Source: Pollenia angustigena
Taxonomy: Eukaryota; Arthropoda; Insecta; Diptera; Polleniidae
Length of the DNA: 64,000 bases
Direction of reading: 5' to 3'
NCBI GenBank assembly: GCA_930367215.1
Contig: OV884059.1
Location: forward strand, 98,134,993 to 98,198,992
Part shown: positions 1 through 11,883 of the stretch, in pieces
How positions within the stretch are numbered: the first letter of the stretch is position 1
Layout of the letters: every line of letters starts with the position of its first letter
Notes under the pieces: model-generated
Database searches by the model: none
Told to the model about the DNA's origin: nothing
Seen by the model: only the letters and a program-made list of their open reading frames with translations
Program-made: the position numbers and the translations under genes

Positions 1-30
1 AATATAGCACTCTTACTTGTTATTTATTCC
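1..30 (+). mobile_element. 3' end of a DINE-1/Helentron-like element
   Basis: The window opens with the same terminal string (AATATAGCACTC then ACTTGTT) that closes the elements ending at 25140 and 60328. Only the last few bases of this copy are inside the window. Confidence 0.6.
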
Positions 31-576
31 ACTAGTCTTTGGAACAAAATTCCAGATAATATGCAGCTAATAGGCAACGCAAACTTGTTTAAAAATGAGC
101 TATTAAATCACTTTTGTTAAACTTAAATATGTTAACTAAATATGCTAATCAAAATTGTTTTGTTTTAAATTTGAATATGTAAACTTATTCATTTTATCAC
201 TGCGCTTTTTTTTTTTTTGTAATTGTATATTATAATTCTTAGTTTTAATTTTTGCTTTTTTAGTTTGATAATTATTAATCATACCTATTTTAGTTTGGTA
301 TACTCACTAACACTATCATTTATAAGATTTATCTTGTTGTGCTAGATAATCAATAAATAAAAAAAAATAAATAAAAGTAACCTTCCAAAGGAAATAATTC
401 CCAGTTTCTATTTGTTAAAATTGTTGAGTTAAATGCATTCAATTTATAAAGTATCAGTATCCAGTGTGACACAAAGAATGGCGCCGAAGGCCGTAGCGGG
501 CCAGCAAATGCATTACATTCTGCTGGTGTCAAATAATTGTAAATTTTTCTGTACAATATACTTCATTGCTATAACT
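31..576. other. AT-rich DNA without recognised features
   Basis: There are poly-T tracts and AATAAA-like strings but no supported gene or repeat boundary. Confidence 0.5.
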
Positions 577-710
577 GGGATCACACTATGAAAGTTTTCT
601 TTTAGAAAGTCTGAGTTTATTCGTGAGAAGGGAAGAGAACATGCTTTTCATCTCTCCTCTCTCACCCATAAACTCAGACTTTCTGAAAGAAAACTTTCAT
701 AGTGTGAACC
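577..710. mobile_element. Short inverted-repeat MITE (CACACTATGAAAG family)
   Basis: Two arms of about 43 bp face each other. The left arm carries TCACACTATGAAAGTTTTCT and the right arm is its near-perfect reverse complement, with a spacer of about 45 bp. A second copy lies at 22111-22193. The transposon superfamily cannot be told. Confidence 0.75.
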
Positions 711-1706
711 TAGACTATCCAAAGGTTAGCTAAAGTAAAATGTAACAAGAAGATATAATATAATAGTCTGGTAGTGTATAAAGTCATTCCTCAAAATTGA
801 AGGAATAGGTTATATTACAAAAAGCTTCTTAATACTTAACTGAAATTTAGCTCATAGAATAAATTCGGAAAATAAAAAATGTTGAAAATAACTTAATTTC
901 ATAATTTGTATGACGGTCTTTTATTAGTTTCATGATTACTATAGTTGTTTATTTTAACCATTTTTTCATTGTGCATATTTATTTCGTATTTTTTTAATTC
1001 CTGTTACCAGTCTTCAACTTATATTCATTTTGTTTAGTTTTTATATAACTCAAATGATTTACATTATTGTTTTTATTTTTTTTTTAATATGCACTTTGTT
1101 ACTTTGTTTTTATAACGGGATCTGAATTCTTTCGCTTTGGCGATAAAAACAAAACAAAAAATTTTACTCTTTCTCCTTTCAACTTCAACTAAAATGATTT
1201 ACAACATATCCCAGTAAAAAATGGAGCTTTCAACGAAGCAGCTTCTATGAGGCATTCTTTTGCAGTTACGTAAGAATAGTAATTAAATCAAAAAAATTTT
1301 TAAGCAGGCCTTTCAAAAGGCCTGAAGTAAGAAGGTCTTCTGATGTTTTACCGTCGGTAGTGATTTTGCTTCATAGTTACTTCATGTTAATTTAACTTGA
1401 TTTTACAATAGCTTGCGAACAACATTTTTTCCTTTTAAAATAACTTGAGTTCATGTTGATTTAACATTCCCGTAAAGTTAGAGCAAAGCGACATTCATTA
1501 TTAAATAATACTCCGTATCACGTTGAATGAAAGTTATTTCAAGTAGAAAAATAGCGTGAATTTCATGTAGAATCGAATTGGTTTAAGTTTGAAATAACAG
1601 TAAGAAGAAGCTTCAGAGACAACAGAAGCATTTATTTAAGAATAATTCAAAACACTTACCCCTGTAACACATGTTTCACTTATTTTGTATTCCCCTTTAT
1701 TAACAG
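711..1706. other. AT-rich non-coding stretch
   Basis: No coding potential was recognised. The motif CATGTTAATTTAAC recurs here and further on (near 1384, 1454, 1955 and 2046), which suggests an old degraded repeat. Confidence 0.4.
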
Positions 1707-1753
1707 AAGCATCAGCAGAATGGCCCGATATCATTCTACTTTGAAAACTTGAT
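1707..1753 (+). CDS. Possible internal exon of the gene ending at 3604
   Basis: A good acceptor (pyrimidine-rich tract then TTAACAG) precedes an open stretch reading KHQQNGPISFYFENL. Ending it at a GT at 1754 leaves two bases of a codon. That is exactly the phase needed by the exon at 2962, which begins with one base completing a codon; the join makes ATC (Ile). The donor AT|GTACTA is weak, and the reading frame stays open past it to about 1850, so the true end could differ. No homologue is recognised. This is a phase-consistent guess, not a demonstrated exon. Confidence 0.3.
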
Positions 1754-1789
1754 GTACTACTTAACTAAAAGAATACGCGAATTTATAGT

Positions 1790-2140
1790 GTTGTTTTTTT
1801 TCTATACAAACCAAGTAAAACAGGTTTTTATGGTTTCAATATTGAACAATGTTATTTTAACATTTTTCATTTAAAATTAATTTAAAACAATGGTAATTTT
1901 AAATAGAGTCCATACTTTTGCAGAAATTTACTATGATTTTTTATCAACATTGCGCCATGTTAATTTAACATTGATATTTTTTCTGTGTATACATACATAC
2001 CCACAAACATACATATGTACCTACACACATACTTATGTATGTATGCATGTTAATTTAACAAGATACACTTTTAATTTTAATATAAAACAGGTTTTTATGT
2101 ATTCAATTTAAACAATGTTAATGTAATAATCATATGTGAA
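1790..2140. repeat. Degraded direct repeat
   Basis: AAAACAGGTTTTTATG followed by a TTCAAT/AACAATGTTA segment occurs near 1817 and again near 2086, separated by a CATA/TGTA-rich microsatellite-like tract (1986-2048). The origin is unknown. Confidence 0.35.
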
Positions 2141-2474
2141 TCCATTCAATAGTTATATACATATATACATCAGTTTAAAATTCAAAACATTTAGAAATCT
2201 TTATTTGAGCATATGAATGAATCATATATGAATCCTTTTTTTATCGTTCAAGTGATAAATCCGTTATTTATCATCAAAAGTGATCTCAGAAGAATTATTA
2301 AGGTTATTTTTACAAAAAATGATCACCCAAATGCAAGCTGGGACATATACAAGTAAAAGTTTAAAAAATTAAATTTTTCAATATTTTATTACATGTTAAT
2401 GTATTTAGCTGCTGCTAGGAAAGTTAGTAGTGAGCTAATCCCCTAGTGCCCGGCGCTAAAGCTCTACGTTACTA

Positions 2475-2858
2475 CCCAGCGGGAAAATATGGAATTGATT
2501 ACATAAATAACTAAAACAATAATGTATTATTTTCAAAAGAATAATAATGCATTCATGGGAATCGAGAAGGTAATTTTATTGACACAATAATTATGATTTG
2601 ATTACTACATATATCCTCACATTTGCAGAACAAGGAATGTATTGTTTCTGTTCGTAAAAATGTTTCGTGTTTTTTCTTCTATTCGTGACAATTATTCGTA
2701 TTTTTTAGAATTATTTAAGTCATTCCCAGTATAAATTTAAATAATTTATTACAATCCTAGGACATATTCTGTGTTAATAATAATGAGTTCTGGAATCAAA
2801 TACTTATCAATATATGTATTACATTCTCGTTTCCTGTTGATTACATTTTCCCGCTGGG
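2475..2858. mobile_element. TA-flanked MITE, CCCAGCGGGAAAAT ends
   Basis: The left end is CCCAGCGGGAAAAT after TA (2473-2474). The right end is its reverse complement before TA (2859-2860). A TA target duplication plus short terminal inverted repeats suits a Tc1/mariner-type non-autonomous element. It lies about 100 bp upstream of the acceptor of the exon at 2962. Confidence 0.65.
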
Positions 2859-2961
2859 TATAGCTTGAAAGTTATTAATTAGAATATAATTTGTAATTCT
2901 TTTTGTTACATGTTTATGTAATTAAAAAATATTAAGTATTTTTTTGTTTATTATTTTTCAG

Positions 2962-3604
2962 CTCTAATGATTACTTTAAAACACAGTATTTAGCTGAATA
3001 TGTCACACCATCGCCAGCGAACTTAGAAATGCATCCAAACTTACACCATCATTCACCACAAATAATCTACAAAAAACCAGCAATTGTGTCACATGCAACA
3101 GGCAGCGAACCATCACCAATGACGGCAACATCCATAAAACCGCTTACGTCAATAAAAAGTATGCAACAATTTTTAATAGCAAACAACAATGAAAAGTATT
3201 TTATAAAAAACAAATACAATAACTTTGATAACAACGCTAAACCGCTGACAAATGTTAACAAACCTGTTCTGAAATTTGGTTCCAAGCAATATTTCTACGC
3301 GCCTATGCGTCCTGCTTTTGAGAAAGAATTACCATCTTCCACCAACACACTACCTTACCCGCCCTCATTTATATCTATAACGACTACTGACAAACCCTTA
3401 ACATCTTATAAGACAATAAATAATAAAATTCCAGATTTATTTTCCCATCGTCAGTTTAAGTCATTGTGGGATTCTTACATACCCAGCTGGCAAATAACAA
3501 AAATGTTGCAACAATTCAAACATAAGGCCGATTCTAGCAACAATAATAATAATTTAAAAACTTTAGCATTTTCAAGAAAGACAAACAACGAAATAAAGAA
3601 ATGA
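2962..3604 (+). CDS. Last exon of an unidentified host gene
   Basis: The acceptor TTATTTTTCAG ends at 2961. The first base finishes a split codon, and 213 codons then run to TGA at 3602-3604. The encoded tail starts SNDYFKTQYLAEYVTPSP and is rich in Asn, Lys, Pro, Ser and Thr, with a short run of Asn near the C-terminus and no transmembrane segment. It is low-complexity and basic towards the end, as in rapidly evolving extracellular or disordered insect proteins, but I recognise no domain and assign no function. Downstream AATAAA signals support a true 3' terminal exon. The gene body must lie upstream, partly or wholly outside the window. The antisense frames inside it are shadows. Confidence 0.6.
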
Positions 3605-3650
3605 AAGAAATAATATAAGCTTGATTGTTCTGTTGTCAATATGTAAATAT

Positions 3651-3666
3651 AATAAATCTTAATAAA
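3651..3666 (+). terminator. Poly(A) signals of the 3604 gene
   Basis: Two AATAAA hexamers (3651 and 3661) stand about 50 bp after the stop codon, where a cleavage and polyadenylation signal is expected. Confidence 0.55.
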
Positions 3667-3669
3667 AAT

Positions 3670-4287
3670 TGTTTTAAGAAACTCATAATAAACCTTCGAG
3701 TTAAAATAAAAGATATGCATAATTTTTCTAGTTATTTGTTAATGCTTTAGAAAATAGAACTTAACTATAAATAAACGAGTAAAATACATTAGAAATAATA
3801 TGAAAGTATTATAAACTTTTATTGTATTATGACTTTCATATGTCCATACCATTCAATTGTTTCTAATAACTAAGAAATCACAGTAAGTTGAAATATGACA
3901 CAATTTGCTAAATTATTATTAATTTTACTTGACACACTGCTACTCATTTATTTTGTTCGTCAGTGGTATACGGTTTAATTTGAAAGAAATAGAAAGTTCA
4001 TTCATAACTCTGTGGTAGCGCAAATAAAGCTGGTTAAAAATTACATACATACATACATACATACATACATTGTCTTAACCGTTAATATATGTGTATGTAC
4101 AAACTTAAGTATTTCCACACCTTGTTTGCCTCAAAAAAAAAAGCAAAATCTCTAAAAAAAAAAAATGAAGAAGATGACTGTCTTCAAAATTTTAACAAGT
4201 AGGAAGTAAAAAGCCAAACTGAAAATTGTATTTTAAGCAAAGATGTTGTTGCTGTACCGTTAGTGTTTTAAGTTTTAATAAAAAGTG
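3670..4287. other. Intergenic AT-rich DNA with a CATA microsatellite
   Basis: Seven tandem CATA units lie at about 4042-4070. Nothing else is supported. Confidence 0.5.
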
Positions 4288-4689
4288 CTTGTGCTCAGTG
4301 TTGCCAGAAAACTTTTGACTCATGACCCCAATTTAAATTTAAAAGTCCGCAAAAACTTTCCATTTCAAAACATAAATTTCCAATTTTTTCGGTTTATAAA
4401 AAAATTTATAATTTTTAAAATTAAAATTATTTTTTTTTTTTATATATTGACATTGTTAATTTTTGACATTAATAATAACTGATTACAGATTGTTGTACTA
4501 AACGTTCTTTAACATTTTGTTAAATCGCGTTTTTTAAAAGAAATTCTATTCTTTACGTTCTAAGATTTCTAGTTTACAACACATATTCGATTTTGCAAAG
4601 GGTGGTCCAACCGTAATGCACAATGTTAATCACACCTTAACCTCAAGTTTTTTTGCTCAACTTAATTTGACATTTCTTTATTTCAGTGT

Positions 4690-5154
4690 TTGAAAAATTC
4701 AACCATGGAGAGGTACAGCGCGTTAGGATTGTTGTTTTTTGTTCAGCATAATGTGACCACAACGGGGCGAATTGTGCCAAAATTTCGGCAAACCGGGTCA
4801 GTAGAAAATGTGAAAACACCTGTTTGGTGCGGTTTATGGACTGGCGGCACCATCGAGCCATACTTCTTGGAAAATGGGGTCAGCCAAGCAGTTACCGTGA
4901 ATGGTGGTCGCTATCCCGAGATAATAACGGACTTCACGTGACTAGAAATTGAGGATATGGACCAGGACGGTATGTGGTTCCAACAGGATAATGCCACTTG
5001 CCACACAGTCAACGAAACAATGGCTCTTTTGCGTGAGAAATTCGATGGCCATGTTATCTCACGTCGTGACAATGTTAATTTGCTATCACGATCATGTTAT
5101 TTGACACCGTTCGATTTCTTTCTTTGGGGGAAATTAAATGAAAACCGCCGTTGA
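4690..5154 (+). pseudogene. Mariner-family transposase, deleted and frame-broken
   Basis: The N-terminal helix-turn-helix region (ERYSALGLLFFVQHNVTTTG, then the equivalent of RETGSV) jumps directly into the catalytic domain: VWCGLWTGGTIEPYFLENG, VTVNGGRYPEIITDF, then after a stop at 4939 MDQDGMWFQQDNATCHT and RSCYLTPFDFFLWG. The QQD aspartate is one catalytic acid, and the LTPFDFFLWG block carries the region of the third. Most of the linker and the first catalytic Asp region is missing, and the reading frame has an in-frame stop. The 3' part resumes after the SINE, near 5315-5400, in degraded form. It cannot encode an active enzyme. Confidence 0.8.
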
Positions 5155-5163
5155 ACCTCAATT

Positions 5164-5298
5164 AAGTGTCCCGGTAGACTAACTGGTGGTGATCTAGTCT
5201 ATCAGTGCCGGGGTTGCGTGTTCGATTCCCGCCAGAGACTCTGGTCTCCTGCAGACAAGCGTAGATCTTCGCGGGATTAGTTTAGGTAAAAAAAAAAA
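5164..5298 (+). mobile_element. tRNA-derived SINE with poly(A) tail
   Basis: The head resembles a tRNA gene, with an A-box-like TAGACTAACTGG near 5174 and a B box GTTCGATTCC at 5220. A unique body and an A-rich tail (about 5288-5298) follow. It interrupts the mariner transposase, whose degraded C-terminal region continues at about 5315. The cloverleaf does not look intact and the tail argues against a functional tRNA. Confidence 0.6.
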
Positions 5299-5784
5299 TT
5301 ATTTCTCAGAGTCATTGAACACTTGGACCATCGCATAGAGGTATGTCACCGAAACGGTAGCGTGGCGAGCATTTGGCCGACATTTTGCTTCACACCTAAC
5401 TGTCATTGATCCTTCTATCCTAATAAAAAAAATATTAATATTATTCTCTGAAAACTTTTTGTTTCAATTAAAATGACCATCGTGCGTTTTGGTTGGGCCA
5501 CCCTTTATTTGTAAACAGAAAATACAGTTTTTATTAGTGAAAAAATTGTTTAAAAATTTGCACTCATTTTATGCCATAAAGTTTTTTGAAAAACAGTTTT
5601 TTTCCTAGAAATTTTTACATATGTATTTATACACTTTTAAAAAAAATTTACTAAATTATATACACATCCTTCATTTTGCAAAAATTCCCAAACCCCTGCT
5701 TCTCGAAAATATGTCCCAAATTAATGTTGAAATTTCCAATTTCGAGAAAACTCCCCTTCTCTGAAAATACTGCTTTTGCTTCTT

Positions 5785-6432
5785 CTTGTATTCACTAAAT
5801 AAATAAATAAAAACTGTTTAATATTAATTTTAACTACATGGAAAAATCTTCATAATTTTTTTTATAGCAAAATGTCTTAAAAGATTCACATATGTTTATT
5901 AATAAGCGTTTGGTTGTATGACGCAAATAACTTTACCCGGTGCGCTTCGCTACCCCTATTGAAATAAAATTAGTAACAATTTTCACACAGATCTCGTGTA
6001 TTAATAACGAATAAACTTTTATTTATAGTTTTCCAGATATTAAGGAATTTAAATTGTCCTTTTGTGAGAGGTTCCACGCTCACTTTTCCAGCTTAACTAG
6101 TCCTTTAACAAATGTTTTGTATTGATAACCAAAATATTTGGAAAATTTTACTGTAAACATTCTCCGCATATTTCCGAATTAAATTCAACCCTACCCAGCG
6201 GTAACTACAATGAGCAAGGGGGCCTAATATAAGGCCTTATTTAGCAGACACAAGCCCTCATCGCCGCATTCCATACTTATTTATTTTTTAAAACAGGCTT
6301 TCATTGGGCACAAGCCCAAAGGGATTGTGGAACTCCCTTTAATAACAACTTCGTTCCCATCACAAAGAAGGGATTAAGGAAGGTCCCTTAAAATAAAAAT
6401 TAACAACTTCCTTTCTCCATTCTTATAGAACG
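5785..6432. other. Repeat-like DNA with an ACCCGGTGCGCTTCGC motif
   Basis: The string TTTACCCGGTGCGCTTCGCT (5932-5951) is rare GC-rich sequence for this window and recurs inverted near 47188-47206, so it probably marks the end of a dispersed element. At 6193 a CCCAGCGG string like the ends of the 2475-2858 MITE appears after TA. No boundaries can be set. Confidence 0.35.
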
Positions 6433-6826
6433 CCCAGAGTAAAAACATGTTTAAATATGGTCACCGACAACCATATTATGGGTAAATTAGTCCTCCATTA
6501 AGAAGCCACAACCATATTATGGTTGCCTCCGAACATGTTATGGTTAAAAATAACTAAATATGTTTAACACTTATAATAGCATGGTTGGTTTTCAACCATA
6601 GCATGTTGCTCTTGGAAAAAAGAAAAATACTATTGTTAATTTATAAACAAATTATTGTTATATTTAACCATAATATGGTTATGGACTCCTAATAAAAGAC
6701 AAATTTAACCATTATATGGTTGTCGGTGACAATAATACGGTTAAATAACACATAATATGTTTAACATTTTCTTTAAAAATAGTTTTGTTGGAGTTGACCA
6801 TATTTAAACATGGTATTTCTCTGCGT
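6433..6826. mobile_element. MITE of the ACCATATTATGGT family, copy a
   Basis: The ends carry CAGAGTAAAAACATGTTTAA and, inverted, CGCAGAGAAATACCATGTTT. The interior is filled with near-palindromic AACCATATTATGGTT units spaced along its length. Related copies lie at 11717-11865, 17885-20976 (interrupted), 41222-41697 and 53679-54376. It is non-coding. Confidence 0.75.
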
Positions 6827-8269
6827 GAAGGTAGTAGCGTATGTGTACTGAATATTTTGAAAGGTCTTTCAAAAAGAAATTTATACGTTCTAGACGGCAC
6901 ACTTCTGAAGGCAGGATACCATACGAAGCGAATCTTTTAGAAATGAGTATAGAGGTCCACAAAAAGGCCTGCCACTTGCGGTCCTTCCAATATTTATATG
7001 TTTTGTGCGTTTTTTTGTCTATCCAGAGCTTCTTAAAGCCCACTGATGGGCTAGAAAGCTAAAAGCATATAGTAAAACAGTGGGCGAAAATCTAAGGGGA
7101 AAAAGAAGCGTAATAAAATTCAATATTTTAATAGTTTAGTCTATATTGAAGCCCCCTAACAACATTGCAAGCTGAAAATAGGACTACATACGAAGAATTG
7201 AGAGGAAAAGATGTGTGTCAAAATTGGGTTGTTTTATATTTTAGCTAATTTTGAAGCCCCCTTAAGACCAATGAAGCTAAGAATTGAAATATGGAACTGA
7301 CCTTGGGGCCTATCTTAAAGTAGTTTTTCTTGCTGTCTGCCAGAGAAGGCTTAAAAGCTAGTAAAAACTAAATGAGAAGCAAGAGTTCTCAATTTTACTT
7401 TTATAAAGTGAAAATAATGTGTTTTCATCTTGCTCTAGTGTTTTAGTTGCTTCTGCACAAAACACGCAAATCACTTTTTAACTACTTGTGTGGTGTTGTT
7501 ATAATGTCTACAACAAACTTTGATAAGTAAAATAAGATTAAAACGCTCATTTTGTTATTTTACTCTCAGAGTAGCACTACCAAAGAAAATTTTATTCTTT
7601 TTTTTACTTGGTTTAAGAATTTTTGTACTTTTTTTAAGATATTCCGGGATTTCGAAAGTTATCCCATTTAGGATTGTTGTAAGTGTGTTTTTTTTTTTGT
7701 TATTAGGACTTGAGTTTTTGAGTACGACTTTGGCTTAAAATAAGTATAAAAAAACTTAATTTTTCCCGACTGTTTCTGTGTAAAATTAAGAATCACTAAG
7801 GCGTTTTTAGTACACATAGGCAGAGTTTCGATTATTTTGTATGATTTTTCAAAAAAAGTAAAAGTAAAATTACATTTTACTTAACTTTTTCAATGTACAA
7901 TAAGATTTGAAAAAAAAAACTTAATTCTACAAACGATCTATGACATTAGGAATATAAAAGAATTAAAACTAAAAAAAATACCGCAGAAAATTGATGATTA
8001 TATATAATACATTTGATCAAGCTCGTACAAATCGTTTTTAAGTTATAATCAAATATATTAGTATAATCACTTTATTACTGGCAAAACATTAGTCTAGCCC
8101 ATAGCCCAAACTAGAACACGGTGAAAATAAATAATATGTGATTTATTTACAAAGTTTTTGCTTCCTACATTTTTTTTTTTTTTTTTATAAATTCTTTTTG
8201 TGGCGGCACATTAGTTTTAATGTTTGTTGATCTCCTTTTTTACTAAAACAAGATTATTTTGTTACGTTG
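6827..8269. other. AT-rich non-coding DNA with a local duplication
   Basis: Segments near 7150-7170 and 7250-7290 share TTGAAGCCCCCTWA and following bases at a spacing of about 105 bp, a diverged two-unit tandem repeat. Short open frames here show no domain. Confidence 0.4.
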
Positions 8270-8560
8270 AAGACAAAGGTTTTTTTTTAATTAAAAATTA
8301 ATTTCAAAAGATTTTGTTATTCGTGCTTAATTCCCAGTTTTTATTCTTAACAAAAACACTTGAAATTTATTTTTGATGGGATAAGCTATTCCTATGCGCA
8401 TTTCACTGGTTGCTTAGGCCAGATCAACAGGAAACTTCATACATAATGATTTTAGAAAAACTAAAGATATTAAACCAAATAAAACTGTTAAACGTATAAG
8501 AACTATAGCAACAGTTCTAATAATATCAAAGTTTAAACAAAACACATCAACAATAAACAA
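8270..8560. mobile_element. Fold-back MITE (GTTATTCGTGCTTAATT family), partial copy
   Basis: It shares the stretch from AAAAGATTTTGTTATTCGTG through the GATGGGATAAGCTATTCC segment with the 470-bp array at 44625. The right inverted arm is missing. Confidence 0.65.
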
Positions 8561-10964
8561 AAGTTAATTTTTTTTATTATTTTTGTGTATTTTTTACAAT
8601 TTTGTGATTTTTTTTGGAACGTATTTCGAAAATATTCGCGAAATTTTCGCTTTAATTTGACGAATACGAAATAAGCGAATACTCAGCATTTCGAATTCGA
8701 AAAAGAATGTTCGTAGCATCACTAATATGTATAGCCAAGGTGACTGTACCTAATTACAATCTCAAAAAGAATATATATATAAATATATATATTTTTTTAT
8801 ATAAAGCTCCCTCCAGACCATCAGTAATATATTTTAAGAGTTTCATTAACATCGATTTAATGCCTTTCAGTTGCAAACAAACAAACAAATAAGAAAAAAA
8901 GAATTGTAGATATACTGTTTTATTTTAATACACGGCACATTATATACATACATAAGTGAAATACTGTTACGATTTTATGATATGCTTATTAAAAAATTAT
9001 TGCATTGCTTATTTAATTTTTAGCCCGGATTGAAAACTTTTCTATGTATTTTTTTGTAGATGTTACTTTGATTTTATTAACATGTCTTAACATACAGTGT
9101 TTCACTAAAATAAATATACACTTCAAACATATTATCGCGATTATAAGTTTTCCTATTTTCTTTTTATCATGGCTCAATTTTTTTTTTGCACATACTTAAA
9201 CTTTCTACTATGTTGAAAACAAAATCAAAAATTACTTCGATTCCGTTATTTTTTTTATAGCTTTATAAGACAATGTAAATGTTGTGATCACAAAAGTAAG
9301 TTTACAGTTAATGAATATCAACATGTTATTTATCATTTGAAAGACAGATGGCGTCTTTGTCTGTTTAAACTAGAGATGCCAAATGGGACCAGGTTTTTTG
9401 AAACCCGGGATTTGGATTTTTCCTGGTTTTTTCGGGATTTCATATATAAAAGCCAATTTTAAAAATTCATATAATTATAATTTAATGTTTATGTACAAGT
9501 ATTAAAACAAATTAATTCATTACAAAATAAAACAGTTTAATGGATTCCTGTAAAGTAAAACTTATATTTTAAAAAGCTTCTAAAACAAATTAGTGATGTC
9601 TGATAATCGATACTTTATTTTATTGCAAACATATGCAGCCGACGAAACCAATGTTCGCATTCAACACTTCTGGGTGGTATCGTTAATAAATAGCTGAATA
9701 TATGCTATATGACAATATTATTTTATATTTATTTTTATCTTTAATATATATATCATTAATCTAATAAAATAAACTTAATCAAATATGTGCCAAAAGACCT
9801 TTGCTAGAATCCCCTAAAGATCTTAACACTATTTTGCACAACTTGCATTTTGCGTGCGCAGTTCTGTAATCATTCACTTAGAAAATAGACCACACCGAAA
9901 TTTATCTTCTGGTTTTGTTTTCTGTGGTACGAAAAAGGGAATGGTAAAAAAAAAACGATTTTTTGCAATCGAATTTACGCATGCGATTTTATACTAAAAT
10001 TTATTATTGGGCTTTTAAAATGGATTTTTTTTTTGTATCAAAATTTTGGAAATTTTTAATTTTAATCTTAATTAAATCTATAAATTATGGGCATGCACAA
10101 TACATCTTGAGATTTTTTGTGCGTACATACGTGTGTAGGTGGTATGTTTACGCAGTGTTCCAAGTTTAAAGTTGTAGTTTTACGTATTTACCTATAAGTA
10201 CCCTTGGTATATTTTCAACTTTAATAAAGGGGCTCTTGTTCTTCAGAAATTAAAGTCATCAAAGGACAACGAACAAAACAGTCCAAACATATCCTACTGA
10301 ACCAAACACTGGAGTCTGCTTTGTGGAAATCAACTTATTATAGAAACACAATAGGTTAATTAAACGTTGGCATTCCTGTGAAAATACGCTTATATTCAAA
10401 CAGACCAGTGTGTGAGCGATATTTAAATCTGCATCTTTCCGAAAATCATTCAAGCAAACAGGCAAGCTAGTTAGAGTAAACTTTGCTAAGAAGCACATTT
10501 GCCAGTCAGAATCCTACCGGACCAATGCTATATTTTCAGATTAGACTATAATAAATATAAATGGATCTGATGGGCGGGATAAAGTGTGTGGCGTGAAGCT
10601 GATACCGAGCGCGAGCCAAAACTGTAAAGCATGGAGGTGGGTAGAAATGAGTTTGTGGTGCATATAAAAATTTTATTTTCTTTCCGAATATAGTAAAAAC
10701 CAATATGAAAGATAGTGCCATGCAGTTAGAGTTAAATCACTCCTTTATATTTCACGACGATACTGATCCGAAACATAAAGCTTTTATCGTCACAGAACGG
10801 CTTTCATTAAACATGAAACAACTTGTAACTCTTTTCTTTAGTCACATCTTTAGGATAATCTTGGCCCCCAAATACAAGATCGGAAGGTGAAAGAAAGAAT
10901 TGAACTAAAAATTACTTAAACTTAAAAATTACACTTTTTTTAACAAGCTAGGCACCTGGCGTTT
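8561..10964. other. AT-rich non-coding DNA
   Basis: Long T and A tracts occur. At 9372 a string TAGAGATGCCAAATGGGA resembles a hAT-type end, but no partner end is visible. Short open frames (for example near 10259-10890) lack recognisable domains. Confidence 0.4.
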
Positions 10965-11716
10965 GAACCTAATTCGGTTACGCTGAATCAAGTGATGCTA
11001 GCCATTTTTTAGGTTAGCTCTAGTTTTCGAGATATACCATTCCTTAAGGGGGATGCCATACAAAATCTTCAATGCAGAATAGAAAAATATTGAAGAAAAA
11101 GTCCCATAAATGCCCAGAAGACGCCCCTAGTGGGATATAATGTATGACCGACTTCAATTAATTTTCTTGTGCTTAACATTTTCTCGAGATATACCTGCCT
11201 CTTATCACCACTTCTTAGGGGGGGCTCCAATACAATATGTGAAATTCTTAAATTAATTAAAATTTTTCGACTTTTTTAAATAAAATCAAACAGATTTTAA
11301 TCATTAATGGCTTGTTTTGTTTGCAGCTTTGTTTTTTATATGTCTGCAAAAAATTAGAAACAGAGCTGCATTTTCCAATTTTTGATGAATTTTTAAAATT
11401 TTAAAATGTGGCAAAAAAATATGTTTCTGAAACGACTGCGCATCTTAGAAAAAAGTTTAACTTTTCTTAAAGGAAATTTTTTATTGCATAACTTCGCTAT
11501 TTTCAATAGGCTAAAGCGTTTTTGAGTTACGCGCACATACATATGTTGTGCAACCTCCTCCATGGTGGCATGTCATAACGTCCAGTGTCATGGTGTCCAT
11601 GAACACTACGACACTTTTAAAAGTGTCATAATGTCCGCGGGCTTTATGAAACTTTTAAAAGTGTTTAAGCCCATAATTTCTAAAGAAGCCAAATACAAAA
11701 AAAGATCTACAAACAC

Positions 11717-11865
11717 ACAGAGAAAAACATGTTTTATTATGGTCAGAACCAGCAAAACTATTTTTAAAGAAACTAATTTAAATATTATGGTTAAATTAGT
11801 TTCTTTAAAAATAGTTTTGCTGGTTCTGACTGGTTGTTGGTGACAATAATTTGGTTAAATTAAAC
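11717..11865. mobile_element. Fragment of the ACCATATTATGGT MITE with a 40-bp perfect hairpin
   Basis: It begins CACAGAGAAAAACATGTTTT as in the other copies. Bases 11742-11781 and 11791-11830 are exact reverse complements around a 9-bp loop, so this copy has collapsed into a snap-back structure. Confidence 0.65.
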
Positions 11866-11883
11866 ATAAAATGGTTGAAAATA

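Larger units (their letters stand above)
4597..5506 (+). mobile_element. Internally deleted mariner-type element
   Basis: The inverted ends AAAGGGTGGTCCAACC and AAAGGGTGGCCCAACC (right end inverted) extend as imperfect repeats for about 34 bp. Between them is a broken transposase. A clean TA duplication is not visible at both sides. It sits inside the hAT-like element 4296-5772 and is itself interrupted by a SINE. Confidence 0.8.
4296..5772. mobile_element. hAT-like non-autonomous element carrying nested insertions
   Basis: The left end is CAGTGTTGCCAGAAAA. The right end is a degraded reverse complement (CAGTATTTTCAGAGAA when inverted). The flanks CTTGTGCT (4288-4295) and CTTTTGCT (5773-5780) form an 8-bp target duplication with one mismatch, the hallmark of hAT elements. 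Without the mariner inside it is about 567 bp and non-coding. Confidence 0.65.

Noticed and set aside
3067..3720. Minus-strand frames across the 2962-3604 exon
   Set aside because: Antisense to a spliced exon with poly(A) signals; no domain.
5164..5240. Possible functional tRNA gene
   Set aside because: A and B boxes are present, but a balanced acceptor stem is not evident. The poly(A) tail and position inside a transposase indicate a SINE.
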